From assembly GCF_000711895.1 (NCBI RefSeq), contig NZ_JONO01000038.1, positions 1-52,667 on the forward strand: a DNA stretch of 52,667 bases. The letters are read 5' to 3'. The notes under the pieces were generated by a model. It did not search any database. It worked only from the letters and a program-made list of their open reading frames with translations, and had not been told where the DNA came from. The position numbers were made by a program, and so were the translations under genes. This document shows positions 1 through 10,146 of this stretch, piece after piece. Each line of letters opens with the position of its first letter. The first letter of the stretch is position 1. This stretch comes from Photorhabdus australis DSM 17609 (GTDB lineage: Bacteria > Pseudomonadota > Gammaproteobacteria > Enterobacterales > Enterobacteriaceae).

Positions 1-142
1 CATCCCCCTGATGTTGTACCTGTGTTTGGTTATTATCCGGTGTTATTCCCGCCGCAATAGCCGGGTGCAGTGGCTGCATGGCCGTCAGGTAAATTAAAAG
101 ATAACTCGTGCCTCTCGCTACAGAGCTGCTGAGTTTATTCAT
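1..142 (-). CDS. N-terminus of a probable TPS hemagglutinin-like exoprotein (partial)
   Basis: An open frame on the minus strand starts at an ATG at 142-140 and runs off the left edge after 47 codons. A purine-rich AAAAGGGA stretch lies just upstream and serves as ribosome binding site. The visible protein starts MNKLSSSVARGTSYLL, has a hydrophobic stretch at about residues 13-30 and a likely signal-peptidase site after HPAIAA, followed by a polar GITPDNNQTQ stretch. This layout, an extended signal peptide then a short polar lead-in, resembles the start of filamentous-hemagglutinin/hemolysin-type proteins secreted by the two-partner route. The TPS domain itself lies outside the window, so the family is inferred. 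An autotransporter or invasin-like protein is also possible. Secretion is fairly certain; the family is not. Confidence 0.5.
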   Translation of the reverse strand, partial: MNKLSSSVARGTSYLLIYLTAMQPLHPAIAAGITPDNNQTQVQHQGD

Positions 143-735
143 CGTACTATCCCTTTTGTTGAACTTAAGTGTGACAAAGTCAGTGAGGCTGACTAATCAG
201 TGGCCCGGTTATCTGCGGTCAGGCTGCGGTGATAAAACAGCCATCTCCCCACAGAGAATATTGATGATTTAATAGTGACATCATTAAACTATTCTAATGT
301 GAAATTAATTGACTGTCAGAATGGGTAGTGCAAAATGTGATCGGCGATCAGTTATTTAATCCTGATAATGGGGAATCTATTACATTAAATACCAGTAAAT
401 CACGATAAGGATGGAGATATTGCTTCCTCACGCCCGACCTGACTCTTTCAGTTTTCGTGTGATGGTATTACGCCGATAGCCTGGCAATCGGGCCATGGCA
501 AGCTCCCATTATGAAAATAAATATTATTTAAGTTTTAATAAAATCTGTTTTTTTTAAAATTAATAGAACAAATAACTTTTTATATTTAATGAAATACATA
601 ATTCAAATTAATACAAAAACATAGGGTGTAATTATTTATTTACACTTGGTGTAACCGTTATTTGACAGAAATAAACTGATCCTTTAGCCTACCTTTCTAT
701 AACTATTTCAATCAGTTCAGAAACTAGGGGAAAGC
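143..735. other. Divergent intergenic region between the exoprotein and tyrP
   Basis: About 590 bases without a convincing gene. The left half must hold the promoter of the minus-strand exoprotein gene. The right half becomes very AT-rich and ends in the TyrR boxes and promoter of tyrP. I see no RNA gene or mobile element. The more GC-balanced stretch around 410-510 could be a remnant of lost coding sequence, but no recognisable protein could be read from it. Confidence 0.5.
627..667 (+). promoter_or_regulatory. Double TyrR box overlapping the tyrP promoter
   Basis: Two 18-bp matches to the TyrR box (TGTAAA-N6-TTTACA) lie in tandem. Box 1 (627-644) is TGTAAT-TATTTA-TTTACA and box 2 (650-667) is TGTAAC-CGTTAT-TTGACA. 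Their centres are 23 bp apart, the strong-plus-weak arrangement known upstream of E. coli tyrP. The last six bases of box 2 are a consensus -35 hexamer (TTGACA, 662-667), with a weak -10 (TAGCCT) 17 bp further on at 685-690. TyrR bound here could repress with tyrosine or activate with phenylalanine, as in E. coli. Confidence 0.75.
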
Positions 736-1941
736 GTGAAGAATCGCACTCTTGGCAGTATTTTCATCGTAGCGGGAACAACTATTGGAGCTGGAATGCT
801 AGCTATGCCACTGGCGGCAGCTGGTGTTGGCTTTGGTACAACTTTCGTAATGTTAGTCGCTCTTTGGGTTTTAATGAGCTATACCGCTTTATTGCTAGTG
901 GAAGTTTATCAGTACAACCCGGCTGATACGGGCCTGGGAACACTGGCAAAACGCTATCTGGGACGCGGCGGTCAATGGCTCACCGGTTTCAGTATGCTAT
1001 TCCTGATGTATGCCCTAACAACAGCTTATATCAGTGGTGCAGGTGAATTGCTATCAGGCAGCCTCTCTTCATGGCTGGATAAACCTATTCCCGTATCATT
1101 TGGGATACTGATTTTCACTCTTGTGGCTGGCGGTGTTGTCTCTATTGGCACGCAATCTGTTGATATGGTGAACCGCCTACTGTTTACCGCAAAAATCATC
1201 TTCCTGATTATTATGTTGACAGTCATGATGCCTCATGTAAAAAGCACTAACTTGCTCTCAATGCCTTTGGAGCAGGGCTTAGTATTATCTGCCATTCCTG
1301 TGATATTCACCTCTTTTGGCTTTCACGGCAGTGTGCCAAGTATTGTGAGTTATATGGGGGGCGATACCCGTAAGTTACGCAAGATATTTGTTATCGGTAG
1401 CGCTATCCCACTGATGGCCTATATCCTGTGGCAATTAACCACGCTGGGAGCAATTTCTTCCCATACTTTTATCGGGATTCTGGCAGAACAATCAGGACTA
1501 AATGGACTATTACAAGCGGTGAGAGAAGTTGTCGCGACTCCGCGAGTAGAGCTTGCTGTCCATCTATTTGCCGACTTAGCACTGGCAACCTCATTTCTTG
1601 GTGTCTCTTTAGGTTTGTTCGATTACATAGCAGATCTGTTCAAACGCCGCAAAAATGCAACAGGCCGCCTGCAAACAGGTGTAGTGACTTTTGTTCCACC
1701 GTTACTTTGCGCTTTATACTACCCAAACTTTGTCATGGCTCTGACTTTCGCGGCGGTAGCGCTGTCTATTCTCGCTCTGCTTTTGCCGTCAATGCTGGCA
1801 TGGCGCAGCCGCCAGACCGAGCAAACTGCTTACCGGGTCAAAGGCGGAAAACCCGCTTTGGTTCTGGTGTTTCTTTGCGGGATTGCTGTCATTGCTATCC
1901 AGATTGGTATTGTTAGCGGGTTATTGCCAGAAGTGGGATAA
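736..1941 (+). CDS. tyrP: Tyrosine-specific permease TyrP
   Basis: Inner-membrane proton-driven symporter importing tyrosine, of the hydroxy/aromatic amino acid permease family (TyrP, Mtr, TnaB). The 401-residue protein is close to the E. coli TyrP length of 403 and opens with the family signature [15 protein letters not shown] (residues 13-27). Further near-identical blocks are [17 protein letters not shown] (about 190-207) and [22 protein letters not shown] (about 276-297). Hydrophobicity fits about eleven membrane helices. The start is GTG at 736; it gives the expected MKNRTLGS N-terminus and follows an AGGGGAAA ribosome binding site. Two TyrR boxes lie immediately upstream, so regulation by TyrR with aromatic amino acids is likely. 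It is transcribed alone, with a hairpin after the stop. Confidence 0.95.
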   Translation: MKNRTLGSIFIVAGTTIGAGMLAMPLAAAGVGFGTTFVMLVALWVLMSYTALLLVEVYQYNPADTGLGTLAKRYLGRGGQWLTGFSMLFLMYALTTAYISGAGELLSGSLSSWLDKPIPVSFGILIFTLVAGGVVSIGTQSVDMVNRLLFTAKIIFLIIMLTVMMPHVKSTNLLSMPLEQGLVLSAIPVIFTSFGFHGSVPSIVSYMGGDTRKLRKIFVIGSAIPLMAYILWQLTTLGAISSHTFIGILAEQSGLNGLLQAVREVVATPRVELAVHLFADLALATSFLGVSLGLFDYIADLFKRRKNATGRLQTGVVTFVPPLLCALYYPNFVMALTFAAVALSILALLLPSMLAWRSRQTEQTAYRVKGGKPALVLVFLCGIAVIAIQIGIVSGLLPEVG

Positions 1942-1950
1942 TCAGGAACT

Positions 1951-1986
1951 GAAATTGTCCCCATCAAAAATGGTGCGGACAATTTC
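1951..1986. terminator. Hairpin between convergent tyrP and yfaZ-like genes
   Basis: A perfect 10-bp inverted repeat (GAAATTGTCC at 1951-1960, GGACAATTTC at 1977-1986) sits between the stop codons of tyrP and the convergent yfaZ-like gene. Neither strand has a strong U-tract after it. It may be a weak bidirectional terminator or an mRNA-stabilising hairpin. Confidence 0.5.
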
Positions 1987-1997
1987 ATAAAAATAAA

Positions 1998-2540
1998 TCA
2001 GAAATTCAAGCCAGCACCAACAAAAAATCCGTCAGCCAGTTTGTTATCCCGGTAGCCCTCTTTCCCTCTCATATTCATCATTCGATAACCCGCATCCACG
2101 GTCAGCGGTTTAAATACAGTAAAACGCAAACCACCAGTAGCCTCAGTATAAGAATCAATACCGGAAGTTAAACCGGACGGAGCACCGTAAACTTCACCAT
2201 ACAGAGATAAAGACGGTGTAACAGCCCAGCTCAAACCAACACCGCCAGCTAGTGCCCCGCCATCTTTTCCATCTTTAGGTGATAAATAGAGCGCTTTACC
2301 GCCAACACTGGCGGTTAACGGACCAACAGGCAGACTAAATGCGGTGCCAAAACTTCCCAGGTGCCCATTATGATCACTGCGTGCCCAGTTACCATTAAAA
2401 GATAGCCCAGCGCTATTATCACCAATTGCAGCTGAAGTATTGGTAAAATGACGACCAGCTTGAAGATTAATAGAAATGGCATTTGCTGATCCAGTAATTA
2501 ATAACAAACTGGTCATTCCCGCAATAAGATAAGCCTTCAT
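1998..2540 (-). CDS. yfaZ: YfaZ-family outer-membrane protein
   Basis: Predicted small outer-membrane beta-barrel of the YfaZ family, whose function is not established. The 180-residue protein has a clear signal peptide (residues 1 to about 22, cleavage after GSANA). The remainder is rich in alternating small, aromatic and polar residues and ends in Phe (GAGLNF), the usual C-terminal signature of barrel proteins inserted by BAM. The ATG at 2540 follows an AGAGGAAA ribosome binding site. The gene is alone and convergent with tyrP. A palindromic operator-like sequence lies 18-43 bases upstream of the start. Assignment rests on overall resemblance to enterobacterial YfaZ; the barrel fold is inferred. 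Confidence 0.8.
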   Translation of the reverse strand: MKAYLIAGMTSLLLITGSANAISINLQAGRHFTNTSAAIGDNSAGLSFNGNWARSDHNGHLGSFGTAFSLPVGPLTASVGGKALYLSPKDGKDGGALAGGVGLSWAVTPSLSLYGEVYGAPSGLTSGIDSYTEATGGLRFTVFKPLTVDAGYRMMNMRGKEGYRDNKLADGFFVGAGLNF

Positions 2541-2557
2541 GATATTTCCTCTTTATT

Positions 2558-2583
2558 TACTTAATCTTAAGTATTTTACTTAA
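2558..2583. promoter_or_regulatory. Operator-like palindrome upstream of yfaZ-like gene
   Basis: A perfect inverted repeat, TACTTAA-TC-TTAAGTA (2558-2573), is followed by a third half-site TACTTAA at 2577-2583, 19 bp from the first. It sits 18 bases upstream of the yfaZ ATG, in its leader or promoter. The symmetry suggests a dimeric regulator, but I recognise no known operator. Confidence 0.4.
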
Positions 2584-2815
2584 ACACACTTCAATCTATG
2601 GACAACAAAAACAAATGAATCATCTATACTTACTAAATATGTGTGGATTTGTTTATTGAATTTATTTAATGCAATCATTACTCATATAAAATAATTTTTC
2701 CACTCAACAATAAAGAAAAAAAATAATATCAGAATAAAATTTTAATATGTTGACCAGAACATTTTTCTTATCAGCGATCCCGCTGTTTTTTTTCATGTAA
2801 AACAGGAGAAGTGTG

Positions 2816-4258
2816 ATGAAAAAGAGAGGACTTACAACGGTTGCAGGAGCTCCCGTCGTTGACAACAATAACGTTATTACCGCAGGACAACGCGGCCCTA
2901 TGATGTTGCAGGATGTTTGGTTTTTAGAAAAACTCGCCCATTTTGACCGTGAAGTTATCCCAGAACGTCGTATGCACGCCAAAGGCTCCGGAGCTTATGG
3001 AACCTTTGTCGTCACCAACGATATCACCAAATATACTTGCGCTAAGATTTTCTCTGAAATAGGCAAAAAAACAGAAATGTTTGCCCGTTTTTCAACAGTA
3101 GCCGGTGAACGCGGAGCAGCCGACGCTGAACGTGATATTCGTGGTTTTGCACTTAAATTCTATACTGAAGAAGGTAACTGGGATTTAGTTGGTAACAATA
3201 CGCCGGTATTTTATCTTCGTGATCCCCTGAAATTCCCAGATCTTAACCATGTTGTTAAACGTGATCCACACACTAACTTGCGTAACCCTGCTTATAAATG
3301 GGATTTTTTCTCTCACCAGCCCGAATCACTGCACCAACTAACCATTGATTTCAGTGACCGTGGTGTACCTAAGTCTTTCCGCCATATGCACGGTTTTGGT
3401 AGCCATGCATTCAGCTTTATCAACTCAGATAATGAACGTTTCTGGGTGAAATTCCATTTCCGTTGCCAGCAAGGCATTAAGAACTTAATGGATGAAGAAG
3501 CGGAAGCGCTAGTCGGTAAAGATCGTGAAAGTTCTCAGCGCGACTTGTTTACAGCAATTGAACAATGCGATTATCCCCGCTGGAAACTGAAAGTTCAGAT
3601 AATGCCAGAAAAAGAGGCGGCTAAAGTACCATACAACCCATTTGATCTGACAAAAGTCTGGCCTCACGGCGACTATCCGATGATCGAAGTCGGTTATTTC
3701 GAGCTGAACCGTAACCCTGATAACTATTTTTCAGAAGTTGAACAAGCCGCGTTTAACCCTGCTAATGTCGTACCCGGTATTAGTTTCTCCCCAGATAAGA
3801 TGTTACAAGGCCGTCTGTTCTCTTATGGTGATGCTCAGCGTTATCGCCTTGGCGTTAACCACCATCAAATTCCGGTCAATACTCCTCGTTGTCCGTTCCA
3901 TAATTATCACCGTGATGGTGCAATGCGTGTCGACGGTAACAGCGGTAATACAGTGACTTATGAACCAAACAATGCCGGGTTGTTCCAGGAACAACCTGAA
4001 TTCAAACATCCATCATTAGCTTTAGAAGGAGATGCCGATAACTGGAACCATCGTCAAGATGAAGATTATTTCAGCCAGCCTCGTGCACTGTTTATGTTAA
4101 TAAACAGTAAAGAACATCAACGTATGTTTGATCGTATCGCCAGTGAGCTATCGCAAGCACATGAAGATACTCAACGTCGTCAGGTTGAGCTATTTAGGAA
4201 AGTTCACCCAGAATATGGTGATGGTGTTGAAAAAGCATTGAAAAAAATCAAAGGCTAA
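2816..4258 (+). CDS. katA: Small-subunit haem catalase KatA
   Basis: Cytoplasmic monofunctional haem catalase that disproportionates hydrogen peroxide to water and oxygen. The 480-residue protein is a small-subunit (clade 3) enzyme. Catalytic residues fall at the Proteus mirabilis catalase positions: His54 (in [12 protein letters not shown]), Asn127 (in LVGNNTPVF) and the haem-ligand Tyr337 (in [14 protein letters not shown]). The C-terminal helical region is present and there is no flavodoxin-like extension, so it is not a KatE type. The ATG at 2816 is chosen over the GTG at 2813 because AGGAG at 2805-2809 is spaced correctly. The gene stands alone, divergent from yfaZ. It probably protects against host oxidative burst and respiratory peroxide; no OxyR site was identified. 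Confidence 0.97.
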   Translation: MKKRGLTTVAGAPVVDNNNVITAGQRGPMMLQDVWFLEKLAHFDREVIPERRMHAKGSGAYGTFVVTNDITKYTCAKIFSEIGKKTEMFARFSTVAGERGAADAERDIRGFALKFYTEEGNWDLVGNNTPVFYLRDPLKFPDLNHVVKRDPHTNLRNPAYKWDFFSHQPESLHQLTIDFSDRGVPKSFRHMHGFGSHAFSFINSDNERFWVKFHFRCQQGIKNLMDEEAEALVGKDRESSQRDLFTAIEQCDYPRWKLKVQIMPEKEAAKVPYNPFDLTKVWPHGDYPMIEVGYFELNRNPDNYFSEVEQAAFNPANVVPGISFSPDKMLQGRLFSYGDAQRYRLGVNHHQIPVNTPRCPFHNYHRDGAMRVDGNSGNTVTYEPNNAGLFQEQPEFKHPSLALEGDADNWNHRQDEDYFSQPRALFMLINSKEHQRMFDRIASELSQAHEDTQRRQVELFRKVHPEYGDGVEKALKKIKG

Positions 4259-4287
4259 TTTCTAGCAACACTGTTCTTTAACAATCT

Positions 4288-4319
4288 CTGCCCATTATTA
4301 CATAATAAATAATGGGCAG
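4288..4319. terminator. Strong hairpin downstream of katA
   Basis: A perfect 12-bp inverted repeat (CTGCCCATTATT at 4288-4299, AATAATGGGCAG at 4308-4319) lies 30 bases after the katA stop, in the gap to the convergent men operon. The plus strand lacks a clean U-run after it, so termination is likely but not canonical. Confidence 0.6.
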
Positions 4320-4363
4320 TAGCAGAGTTCAATTCCTATTTACATCATCAGCTTTTGCCACAT

Positions 4364-4434
4364 CATAGATAACTCTGTGACCGGGGTGAGTGAGTGCAGC
4401 CAACAAAGAGGCAACTTGAAAGATAACAGGTATA
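4364..4434 (+). repeat. Partial ERIC element (one half)
   Basis: This 71-bp stretch matches, in reverse complement, one half of the 127-bp repeat seen complete at 10408, 13878, 41835 and 50850. It includes the core GTGACCGGGGTGAGTGAGTG and the end AACTTGAAAGATAACAGGTATA. The other half is missing. It is the only copy here in the opposite orientation. A 16-bp palindrome, AGATGGATATCCATCT (4434-4449), abuts its end, 29 bases from the menE stop. Confidence 0.8.
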
Positions 4435-4477
4435 GATGGATATCCATCTCACCACTCAAAATAAAAATCAAAATAGC

Positions 4478-5878
4478 TCAATATAAACCTGGCAAATCCA
4501 ACACCCATTTTTTGATTTGCTGACGGGAAATTTTAATGCCGCTATTTTTAAGCTGCTGAGGTAACAGATAATAAGCCACTGGACGCTGAAAAGAAGCCAG
4601 TTTATCAATCAGCCATTCTGGCAATGAATCAATGACCTCAGACGAATTACTGTCGATAACTACAACGGGACGATAACCAAATTCAGGATCGGGTACAGGA
4701 ACAGCAAAACTTTGTTCTACTTGTGGATAGGTGTTAATCACCCGCTCAATTTCTTCCGGTTGAATGCCTTCTCCACCACTGAAAAATTGATTATCCATCC
4801 GACCAAGTATGCGTAATTCACCATTTTGCATCACTCCACGATCTCGGGTATGAAACCAACCATCACTATCAATCAAGGGTTGTAATTTACCATCCAGCCA
4901 ATATCCACTGGCGAGGCTATCAGAACGAATTTGAATTTCCTCATTTATCAGTCGAATTTCTTTGCCCGGTAAGGGATTGCCAACACCGGGAAGATCATTT
5001 GCCCGTTTAACGCATACTGTTGAAGCCAGTTCCGTCAAACCATAACCACACCAACAATGAATACCTCTCCGTTCTGCCCTTTGAGTCAATTCAACAGGGA
5101 TCATCGCACCACCCAGAAGCACTTCTTTCAAATTTGGTAGCTGATTTTGTGACTGTTCTAGTAACCGCCAGAGCTGAGTCGGTACCAATGAAGCATGTGT
5201 ACAATCTGCTAAAGCATATTCCAGGGGATTAATATCTCTTAGTACCAGAGAAGCCCCTTTCATTAACCAGCGCCAAATAATCCCCTGACCAGATACATGA
5301 AACAGCGGCAATGAGAGCAGCCAACTATCTTGTTGCTGAAAATTCATCACAGAAAGTACATCCTGCGCACTAGCAAGATGGGCATAGATTGAGTGAATAG
5401 CCGCTTTAGGTAATCCAGAAGAACCGGAAGTCAAAATCATACTGGCTGGGCGCATTGCATCCCATGCCACAACATTATCATTGTAATTTAGTGAGTTACT
5501 TTGCCAATTAAGGGAGCTGGCATTTATAACGGGCAAATCATCACCACAGAAATCAGCAACAAAATCAATCTTCAAACGTGGCAGTAATTCAGACAGGAGT
5601 ATTTTAGGTAATTGAGGATTCAATGGTAATACCCGCGCACCACACTGTAGTGCAGCAAGATAGCAAAACAACATTTCTTCGCTATTCTTTCCCCGCAGCA
5701 TTACGCCACTTCCTTCAACCACCCCCTGTCGGCGAAAATTAGCCGCTATCGCATCCAAAGAAGCAGCTAATTGATGCCAGTTAAGGGAGCGATCATGCAA
5801 TCTGATGGCAATATTTTCAGGACTAAGCAATGCCCAGTAGCGCCACGGCCACTGGGTAAATGGATTTAACTGCACCAT
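4478..5878 (-). CDS. menE: o-Succinylbenzoate-CoA ligase MenE
   Basis: Cytoplasmic ATP-dependent ligase that activates o-succinylbenzoate to its CoA thioester in menaquinone biosynthesis. It belongs to the ANL superfamily: the P-loop-like motif [14 protein letters not shown] is at about residue 150, the [10 protein letters not shown] motif at about 270, and the hinge and adenylate-binding region [23 protein letters not shown] at about 320-345. The C-terminal lid is present ([14 protein letters not shown]), with the catalytic-lysine region near the end. Length is 466 residues (E. coli 451). Its start overlaps the end of menC by 13 bases, so the two are translationally coupled. It is the last gene of the operon. 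Confidence 0.95.
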   Translation of the reverse strand: MVQLNPFTQWPWRYWALLSPENIAIRLHDRSLNWHQLAASLDAIAANFRRQGVVEGSGVMLRGKNSEEMLFCYLAALQCGARVLPLNPQLPKILLSELLPRLKIDFVADFCGDDLPVINASSLNWQSNSLNYNDNVVAWDAMRPASMILTSGSSGLPKAAIHSIYAHLASAQDVLSVMNFQQQDSWLLSLPLFHVSGQGIIWRWLMKGASLVLRDINPLEYALADCTHASLVPTQLWRLLEQSQNQLPNLKEVLLGGAMIPVELTQRAERRGIHCWCGYGLTELASTVCVKRANDLPGVGNPLPGKEIRLINEEIQIRSDSLASGYWLDGKLQPLIDSDGWFHTRDRGVMQNGELRILGRMDNQFFSGGEGIQPEEIERVINTYPQVEQSFAVPVPDPEFGYRPVVVIDSNSSEVIDSLPEWLIDKLASFQRPVAYYLLPQQLKNSGIKISRQQIKKWVLDLPGLY

Positions 5879-6837
5879 GCGATTTCTAACTCGTCCAATC
5901 CTTTTACTGGAACCGTACTACCCGGCCAACGACGTACTAACTGAAATTGAATCAATTCCAGTGTATCCAATCCAGGAATAGTAGCAGGCGTCAACCAATG
6001 AGCAATGCGAGCAAGCTGAGTCAGACCTAAACTGGTTTCAATACTGGAGCTGATCACCGCTTCTAATCCAGCATTGTGCGCGACTGAAATCAACTGACGA
6101 CAATGGGCAAGACTGCCAACTAAAGTGGGTTTGATAACAATAGCGGCAACGCCCTTCTGAGCCTCTATTTTAAAACCTTCATCGCGGACACTTTCATCCC
6201 ATGCGATGGCGATCCCTGTATCACAAGCAAAAGCGAGCGATTCTTCCTGGGTTCGGCAAGGTTCTTCCAAAAAGGCAATTCGGTTGCGGTAATCAGGATT
6301 CACATATTTAGCGAAACCATCCGCTTTAACACGTCTCCAACTACGGTTAGCATCCAGCCGCAAAACTAAATCCGGTACCGCTTCCAACAAAACATTAACT
6401 ACCATACCGTCACGTACAGCTTCATACAGCCCAACTTTTACCTTAGCAACTTTTTGTCCTCTCATTTTACTGAGGCGAACAATCAGTTCATCAGGATCAC
6501 CATTACACAGTGGCACTTTTCGGTAATCGGCTTCTTCCGGCAATTTACCCTGTAATTCAGCCACTGCGCAGCTAATTCCGAATGCCACAGAGGGTAATTC
6601 ACTGTCGTCAGGTTCAACACCAAGGTGCCACTGTTTAAGCCATGTCATCGCAGCTTCACCCGCCTGCTCAAACGTTTCCTGGCTAAATTCAGGCAGAGGA
6701 GCAATTTCACCCCATCCCTGTTGACCATTTTCCTGCAAGTGAACCAGAAAGCCGTCACGGGTTTTAAGCCGCTGATATCGCAGGACAACACCTGTTTCCA
6801 TCGGCAAACTGAATCGGTATAAAGTTGCGGTACGCAT
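5866..6837 (-). CDS. menC: o-Succinylbenzoate synthase MenC
   Basis: Dehydratase converting SHCHC to o-succinylbenzoate in menaquinone synthesis; enolase superfamily, cytoplasmic, Mg-dependent. The 323-residue protein (E. coli 320) shows the expected active-site series: KVKVGLYE (catalytic Lys, about residue 133), LRLDANRSW (metal Asp, about 161), FLEEPCR (metal Glu, about 190), IAWDES (metal Asp, about 213) and VIKPTLVGS (second catalytic Lys, about 235). The ATG at 6837 overlaps the last base of the menB stop (TAATG), indicating coupling. Third from last product in the men pathway order menD-H-B-C-E by position. Confidence 0.95.
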   Translation of the reverse strand: MRTATLYRFSLPMETGVVLRYQRLKTRDGFLVHLQENGQQGWGEIAPLPEFSQETFEQAGEAAMTWLKQWHLGVEPDDSELPSVAFGISCAVAELQGKLPEEADYRKVPLCNGDPDELIVRLSKMRGQKVAKVKVGLYEAVRDGMVVNVLLEAVPDLVLRLDANRSWRRVKADGFAKYVNPDYRNRIAFLEEPCRTQEESLAFACDTGIAIAWDESVRDEGFKIEAQKGVAAIVIKPTLVGSLAHCRQLISVAHNAGLEAVISSSIETSLGLTQLARIAHWLTPATIPGLDTLELIQFQLVRRWPGSTVPVKGLDELEIAWCS

Positions 6838-7700
6838 TATGGATTACGTTTAAATTTGCTGAAATCAGGGTTGCGTTTCTCATTGAAGGCATTACGTCCC
6901 TCCTGGCTTTCTTCTGTCATGTAGAAAAGCATAGTGGCGTTACCTGCCAGTTCCTGCAATCCAGATTGACCATCACAGTCAGCATTCAGAGCAGATTTCA
7001 AACAACGCAGAGCCATTGGGCTATTTTCCAACATTTCACGGCACCAGCGAACAGTCTCTTTTTCCAAATCCGCGTAAGGCACAACCGTGTTAACCAGCCC
7101 CATCTCTAAGGCTTGTTTAGCATCATACTGACGACACAAGAACCAAATTTCGCGCGCTTTTTTCTGACCAACAATTCGCGCCATATAAGATGCACCCCAA
7201 CCGCCGTCAAAAGAGCCTACTTTAGGCCCGGTCTGACCAAAAACAGCGTTATCAGCGGCAATAGTCAGATCACATACCAAATGCAATACATGACCGCCAC
7301 CAATAGCATAGCCAGCAACCATAGCAACAACGGGTTTTGGACAATTACGGATTTGGCGCTGGAAATCCAGTACATTCAGGTGATGCATACCGTTGGCATC
7401 TTTATAACCCCCGTAATCACCCCGGACTTTCTGATCGCCACCAGCACAAAAGGCTTTTTCACCCATACCAGTCAGAATAATCACACCGATAGAACCATCA
7501 TAACGAGCATCATCTAACGCCTGCATCATCTCTTTAACCGTCAATGGACGAAACGCATTACGTACTTGCGGGCGATTAATGGTAATTTTAGCAATGCCAT
7601 CAGTAGATTTATGATAAAGAATATCTTCAAATCCTTCAGAAAAGTCCTGCCATTCAATGTGGGCGTAAAGTTCTTCTTCGCTCGGGTAAATCATACTCAT
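6837..7700 (-). CDS. menB: 1,4-Dihydroxy-2-naphthoyl-CoA synthase MenB
   Basis: Crotonase-fold enzyme that closes the second ring of o-succinylbenzoyl-CoA to give DHNA-CoA. The 287-residue sequence is nearly identical to E. coli MenB (285): [19 protein letters not shown] (about residues 41-58), the oxyanion and bicarbonate-site region [18 protein letters not shown] (about 82-99), [15 protein letters not shown] (about 129-143), the catalytic loop [15 protein letters not shown] (about 156-170) and the C-terminus ending DFSKFKRNP. The ATG at 7700 overlaps the menH stop (ATGA). A second ATG two codons in (7694) matches the E. coli N-terminus MIYP and is an alternative start. Confidence 0.97.
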   Translation of the reverse strand: MSMIYPSEEELYAHIEWQDFSEGFEDILYHKSTDGIAKITINRPQVRNAFRPLTVKEMMQALDDARYDGSIGVIILTGMGEKAFCAGGDQKVRGDYGGYKDANGMHHLNVLDFQRQIRNCPKPVVAMVAGYAIGGGHVLHLVCDLTIAADNAVFGQTGPKVGSFDGGWGASYMARIVGQKKAREIWFLCRQYDAKQALEMGLVNTVVPYADLEKETVRWCREMLENSPMALRCLKSALNADCDGQSGLQELAGNATMLFYMTEESQEGRNAFNEKRNPDFSKFKRNP

Positions 7701-8476
7701 AATTCCTTATAATCAAAGAGTGATAAAAAATGGTTTACTGCCGTAGCAAACGCTGTCGCGTTCGCTCTGTGGGCATTATGCCCAACATGCGGAATAGTTT
7801 GCAGCGGCAAAGCGCAACGTTTTGCCAATTGTTGGAATTTCTTATCATTTTCGCCGCACAAGTATATGAAAGGTAACGTCAGTTGTTGCAGTTTAGGCAC
7901 CAACCAGGGTTGATGTCCAAGCGAAGTATTTTCCAGCATATCAGCCACACAATTGCCATTATTCTGGCTACGTACTTTAATCAGTTGCTGGCGCTGTTCA
8001 GGCAATAAATCGGAAAAAATTTTCTGCTGATACCAGTCTGACAAAACCCGTTCAATCGGCTGGGAACGAAAACGTCTGGCCCAACCTTTGTCGTGGTTGA
8101 GCCGATCATTGCGCTCCCGTTGGGAAAGTAAACCAGGGTTTCCTCCTTCAACCAGCAACCCACATAGCCCCCGTATATCACCATAACAGGCATAATTCAT
8201 AGCAATACGCCCACCCAGAGAGTAGCCAATCAACCAATATTGTTTAATTTGTTGTTCTCTTAACGTTTCCGACAAAAGACGATTCATATCTGCGAAATCT
8301 TCTATCTGCACTTCCTGGGAATCACCGTGACCGGGTAAATCTATGACCAATGAGGGATGCTGAGTACATAGCTTGACTAATGGCAACCATTCATCACCAC
8401 AGCCCAATAATCCATGCAACCAAACCAGCCACGGGCGATTATTCCGACTGTTGAACTTATGGCAAACCAGATTCAC
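7697..8476 (-). CDS. menH: SHCHC synthase MenH
   Basis: Alpha/beta-hydrolase-fold lyase that removes pyruvate from SEPHCHC to give SHCHC in menaquinone synthesis. Seen in the sequence: the oxyanion-side [20 protein letters not shown], the nucleophile elbow GYSLGGR (Ser), and [10 protein letters not shown] with the catalytic His near the C-terminus. I chose the GTG at 8476: it overlaps the menD stop as GTGA, has AGGTGG seven bases upstream, and places the PWLVWLHG block 14 residues from the start exactly as in E. coli MenH, giving 259 residues (E. coli 252). An upstream ATG at 8512, also with a fair AGAAGG site, would add 12 residues inside menD. Confidence 0.9.
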   Translation of the reverse strand: MNLVCHKFNSRNNRPWLVWLHGLLGCGDEWLPLVKLCTQHPSLVIDLPGHGDSQEVQIEDFADMNRLLSETLREQQIKQYWLIGYSLGGRIAMNYACYGDIRGLCGLLVEGGNPGLLSQRERNDRLNHDKGWARRFRSQPIERVLSDWYQQKIFSDLLPEQRQQLIKVRSQNNGNCVADMLENTSLGHQPWLVPKLQQLTLPFIYLCGENDKKFQQLAKRCALPLQTIPHVGHNAHRANATAFATAVNHFLSLFDYKEL

Positions 8477-10146
8477 AGCATACCCACCTGTTTTAAAAGC
8501 TGTTGCAAGCATTCAGCGCCTTCTCTATCTGGTACTTTCAGCTCAACCAATGTGGTTTCATTTCGTTGCCATGCCCGTTCAGTACACTGTTTCAATTCAA
8601 GCCAACTTTGTGGACTAGCATATTGCAGACCAAACATTGCCGCAGCATGATCAAAATTGACATATTGAGGCATACAATAAAAACGCTGTCTTTCCTCTTC
8701 CGGCGTCGGCAGTAAAGAGAAAATCTGTCCGCCGTTATTATTGACGACGATTAATACTGTTGAAGAGGAAGGATGGCGCAATAATGCCAAGCTATTCAGA
8801 TCATAAAGAGCAGACAAATCACCAATAATAGCCAAAGTTGGTTTTATTGTTGCTCGTTGTACTCCCGCCATAGTAGAAATTAACCCATCAATGCCGCTCG
8901 CACCTCGGTTACTGTAGATCGGATACCCTGCAGGTAATTGTCCAAGTGCATCTATCAGACGAACAATCAAACTGTTACCCACAAATAATTGCCCGTGGTC
9001 AGGTAATAATTCATTCAATCGATAAGCTACAGCGGCTTCGCTGAATTTCCCTGCCAGTTCTGCCCTGACGCAATTAACCGCTTTCTCTGACCAAGTTATA
9101 AGCTCTTCTGCCCACGGTGTGCGCAATTGTGCCGGGTGAGCTAGTAACCAGTCGGCAATATTGCAAGTTAATTTTCTGCCACGATGATTAGCCGGATCAA
9201 GTCGTCCTGGTATTGCATCAATAATCCAAAACTCCTCCGGCTGACATTTAGCCTGCCACTGCAACAAACGTTTTCCTGTCAGGCTGGAACCAAACTGCAC
9301 CACCAATTGCGCCTGCGCTAAAATTTCCTTTGCATGAGGATTATTCAACCATAAATCGGCACAAGGCAATGGCTGGCCAGTTTGTGAAAGCACATCGCCA
9401 ATCAACGGCCAACCCAATGTCTTTGCCCACTTAGCAACCTTAACGCCCTCTTGAGCACTCATTCGACCTGCCAACACAATACCTTGTTTCTGTTGCCAAT
9501 AATGCCAATCCGGAACTTCTGCTACAACATTAGCAACTGGTTGACTCAACCAAGGTTTGTTGCTTTTCCACCAATCTCCTAACTGCCTCAACCACTCATC
9601 ATAAGTAGGTTTTTCATTACCATATAATGGTTCGGCGAATGGGCAATTAATATGCAAGGCTCCATGTTGCAAATTCGCCATAGCGTGATCTACAACAGAA
9701 ACTAACCAGCTCGCCGTGATATCAGCTGTTGGTCTTGGCAAAGAAATTGTTTTGCATGGATGAGAAGCAAAAATACCATTCTGACGGATAGCCTGATTTG
9801 CACCACAATCCAACAATTCCGGAGGCCGATCGGCAGTAAGGAACACGATTCGTTCGCCCGTTAAACTGGCTTCAATTAATGCAGGATAGAGGTTTGCCAC
9901 TGCGGTTCCAGAAGTAACGATAACAGCAACAGGCTCTTGACTTGCTTTGGCCAACCCCAGTGCCAGATGTCCTAATCCTCGCTCGTCAAAATGAGTATGG
10001 CAAATCAGTTTGTTACTCGACGCTGCGGCTATTGTTAAAGGCGTGGAACGAGAACCTGGCGCAATGCAAACATGACGTAATCCGTGGCGAGTGAGTGCTT
10101 CCAATAAAAGTTCCGCCCAGCGGCGGTTAAATGCGCTGTTTGACAT
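8473..10146 (-). CDS. menD: SEPHCHC synthase MenD
   Basis: Thiamine-diphosphate enzyme adding 2-oxoglutarate (after decarboxylation) to isochorismate, the first committed step of menaquinone synthesis. Length is 557 residues (E. coli 556). Features: N-terminal ThDP pyrimidine-binding domain with [13 protein letters not shown] (about residue 25) and [12 protein letters not shown] (about 53), a central domain, and a C-terminal pyrophosphate-binding motif running from [15 protein letters not shown] to [14 protein letters not shown] (about 440-480). It is the first gene of the visible men operon (menD-H-B-C-E). In E. coli the isochorismate synthase gene menF precedes menD; here about 1.2 kb of non-coding DNA lies upstream instead, so isochorismate must come from a gene elsewhere. 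Confidence 0.96.
   Translation of the reverse strand: MSNSAFNRRWAELLLEALTRHGLRHVCIAPGSRSTPLTIAAASSNKLICHTHFDERGLGHLALGLAKASQEPVAVIVTSGTAVANLYPALIEASLTGERIVFLTADRPPELLDCGANQAIRQNGIFASHPCKTISLPRPTADITASWLVSVVDHAMANLQHGALHINCPFAEPLYGNEKPTYDEWLRQLGDWWKSNKPWLSQPVANVVAEVPDWHYWQQKQGIVLAGRMSAQEGVKVAKWAKTLGWPLIGDVLSQTGQPLPCADLWLNNPHAKEILAQAQLVVQFGSSLTGKRLLQWQAKCQPEEFWIIDAIPGRLDPANHRGRKLTCNIADWLLAHPAQLRTPWAEELITWSEKAVNCVRAELAGKFSEAAVAYRLNELLPDHGQLFVGNSLIVRLIDALGQLPAGYPIYSNRGASGIDGLISTMAGVQRATIKPTLAIIGDLSALYDLNSLALLRHPSSSTVLIVVNNNGGQIFSLLPTPEEERQRFYCMPQYVNFDHAAAMFGLQYASPQSWLELKQCTERAWQRNETTLVELKVPDREGAECLQQLLKQVGML

Noticed and set aside
1428-1916. 162-codon plus-strand frame inside tyrP
   Set aside because: Out-of-frame reading of tyrP, rich in Arg, Cys and Ser as expected of a shadow.
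4434-4449. AGATGGATATCCATCT palindrome as menE terminator
   Set aside because: A 16-bp palindrome without loop or U-tract; more likely associated with the truncated ERIC edge.
8473-8512. Upstream ATG start for menH at 8512
   Set aside because: Adds 12 residues inside menD. The GTG at 8476 has a good site, a GTGA overlap with the menD stop and matches the family N-terminal length.
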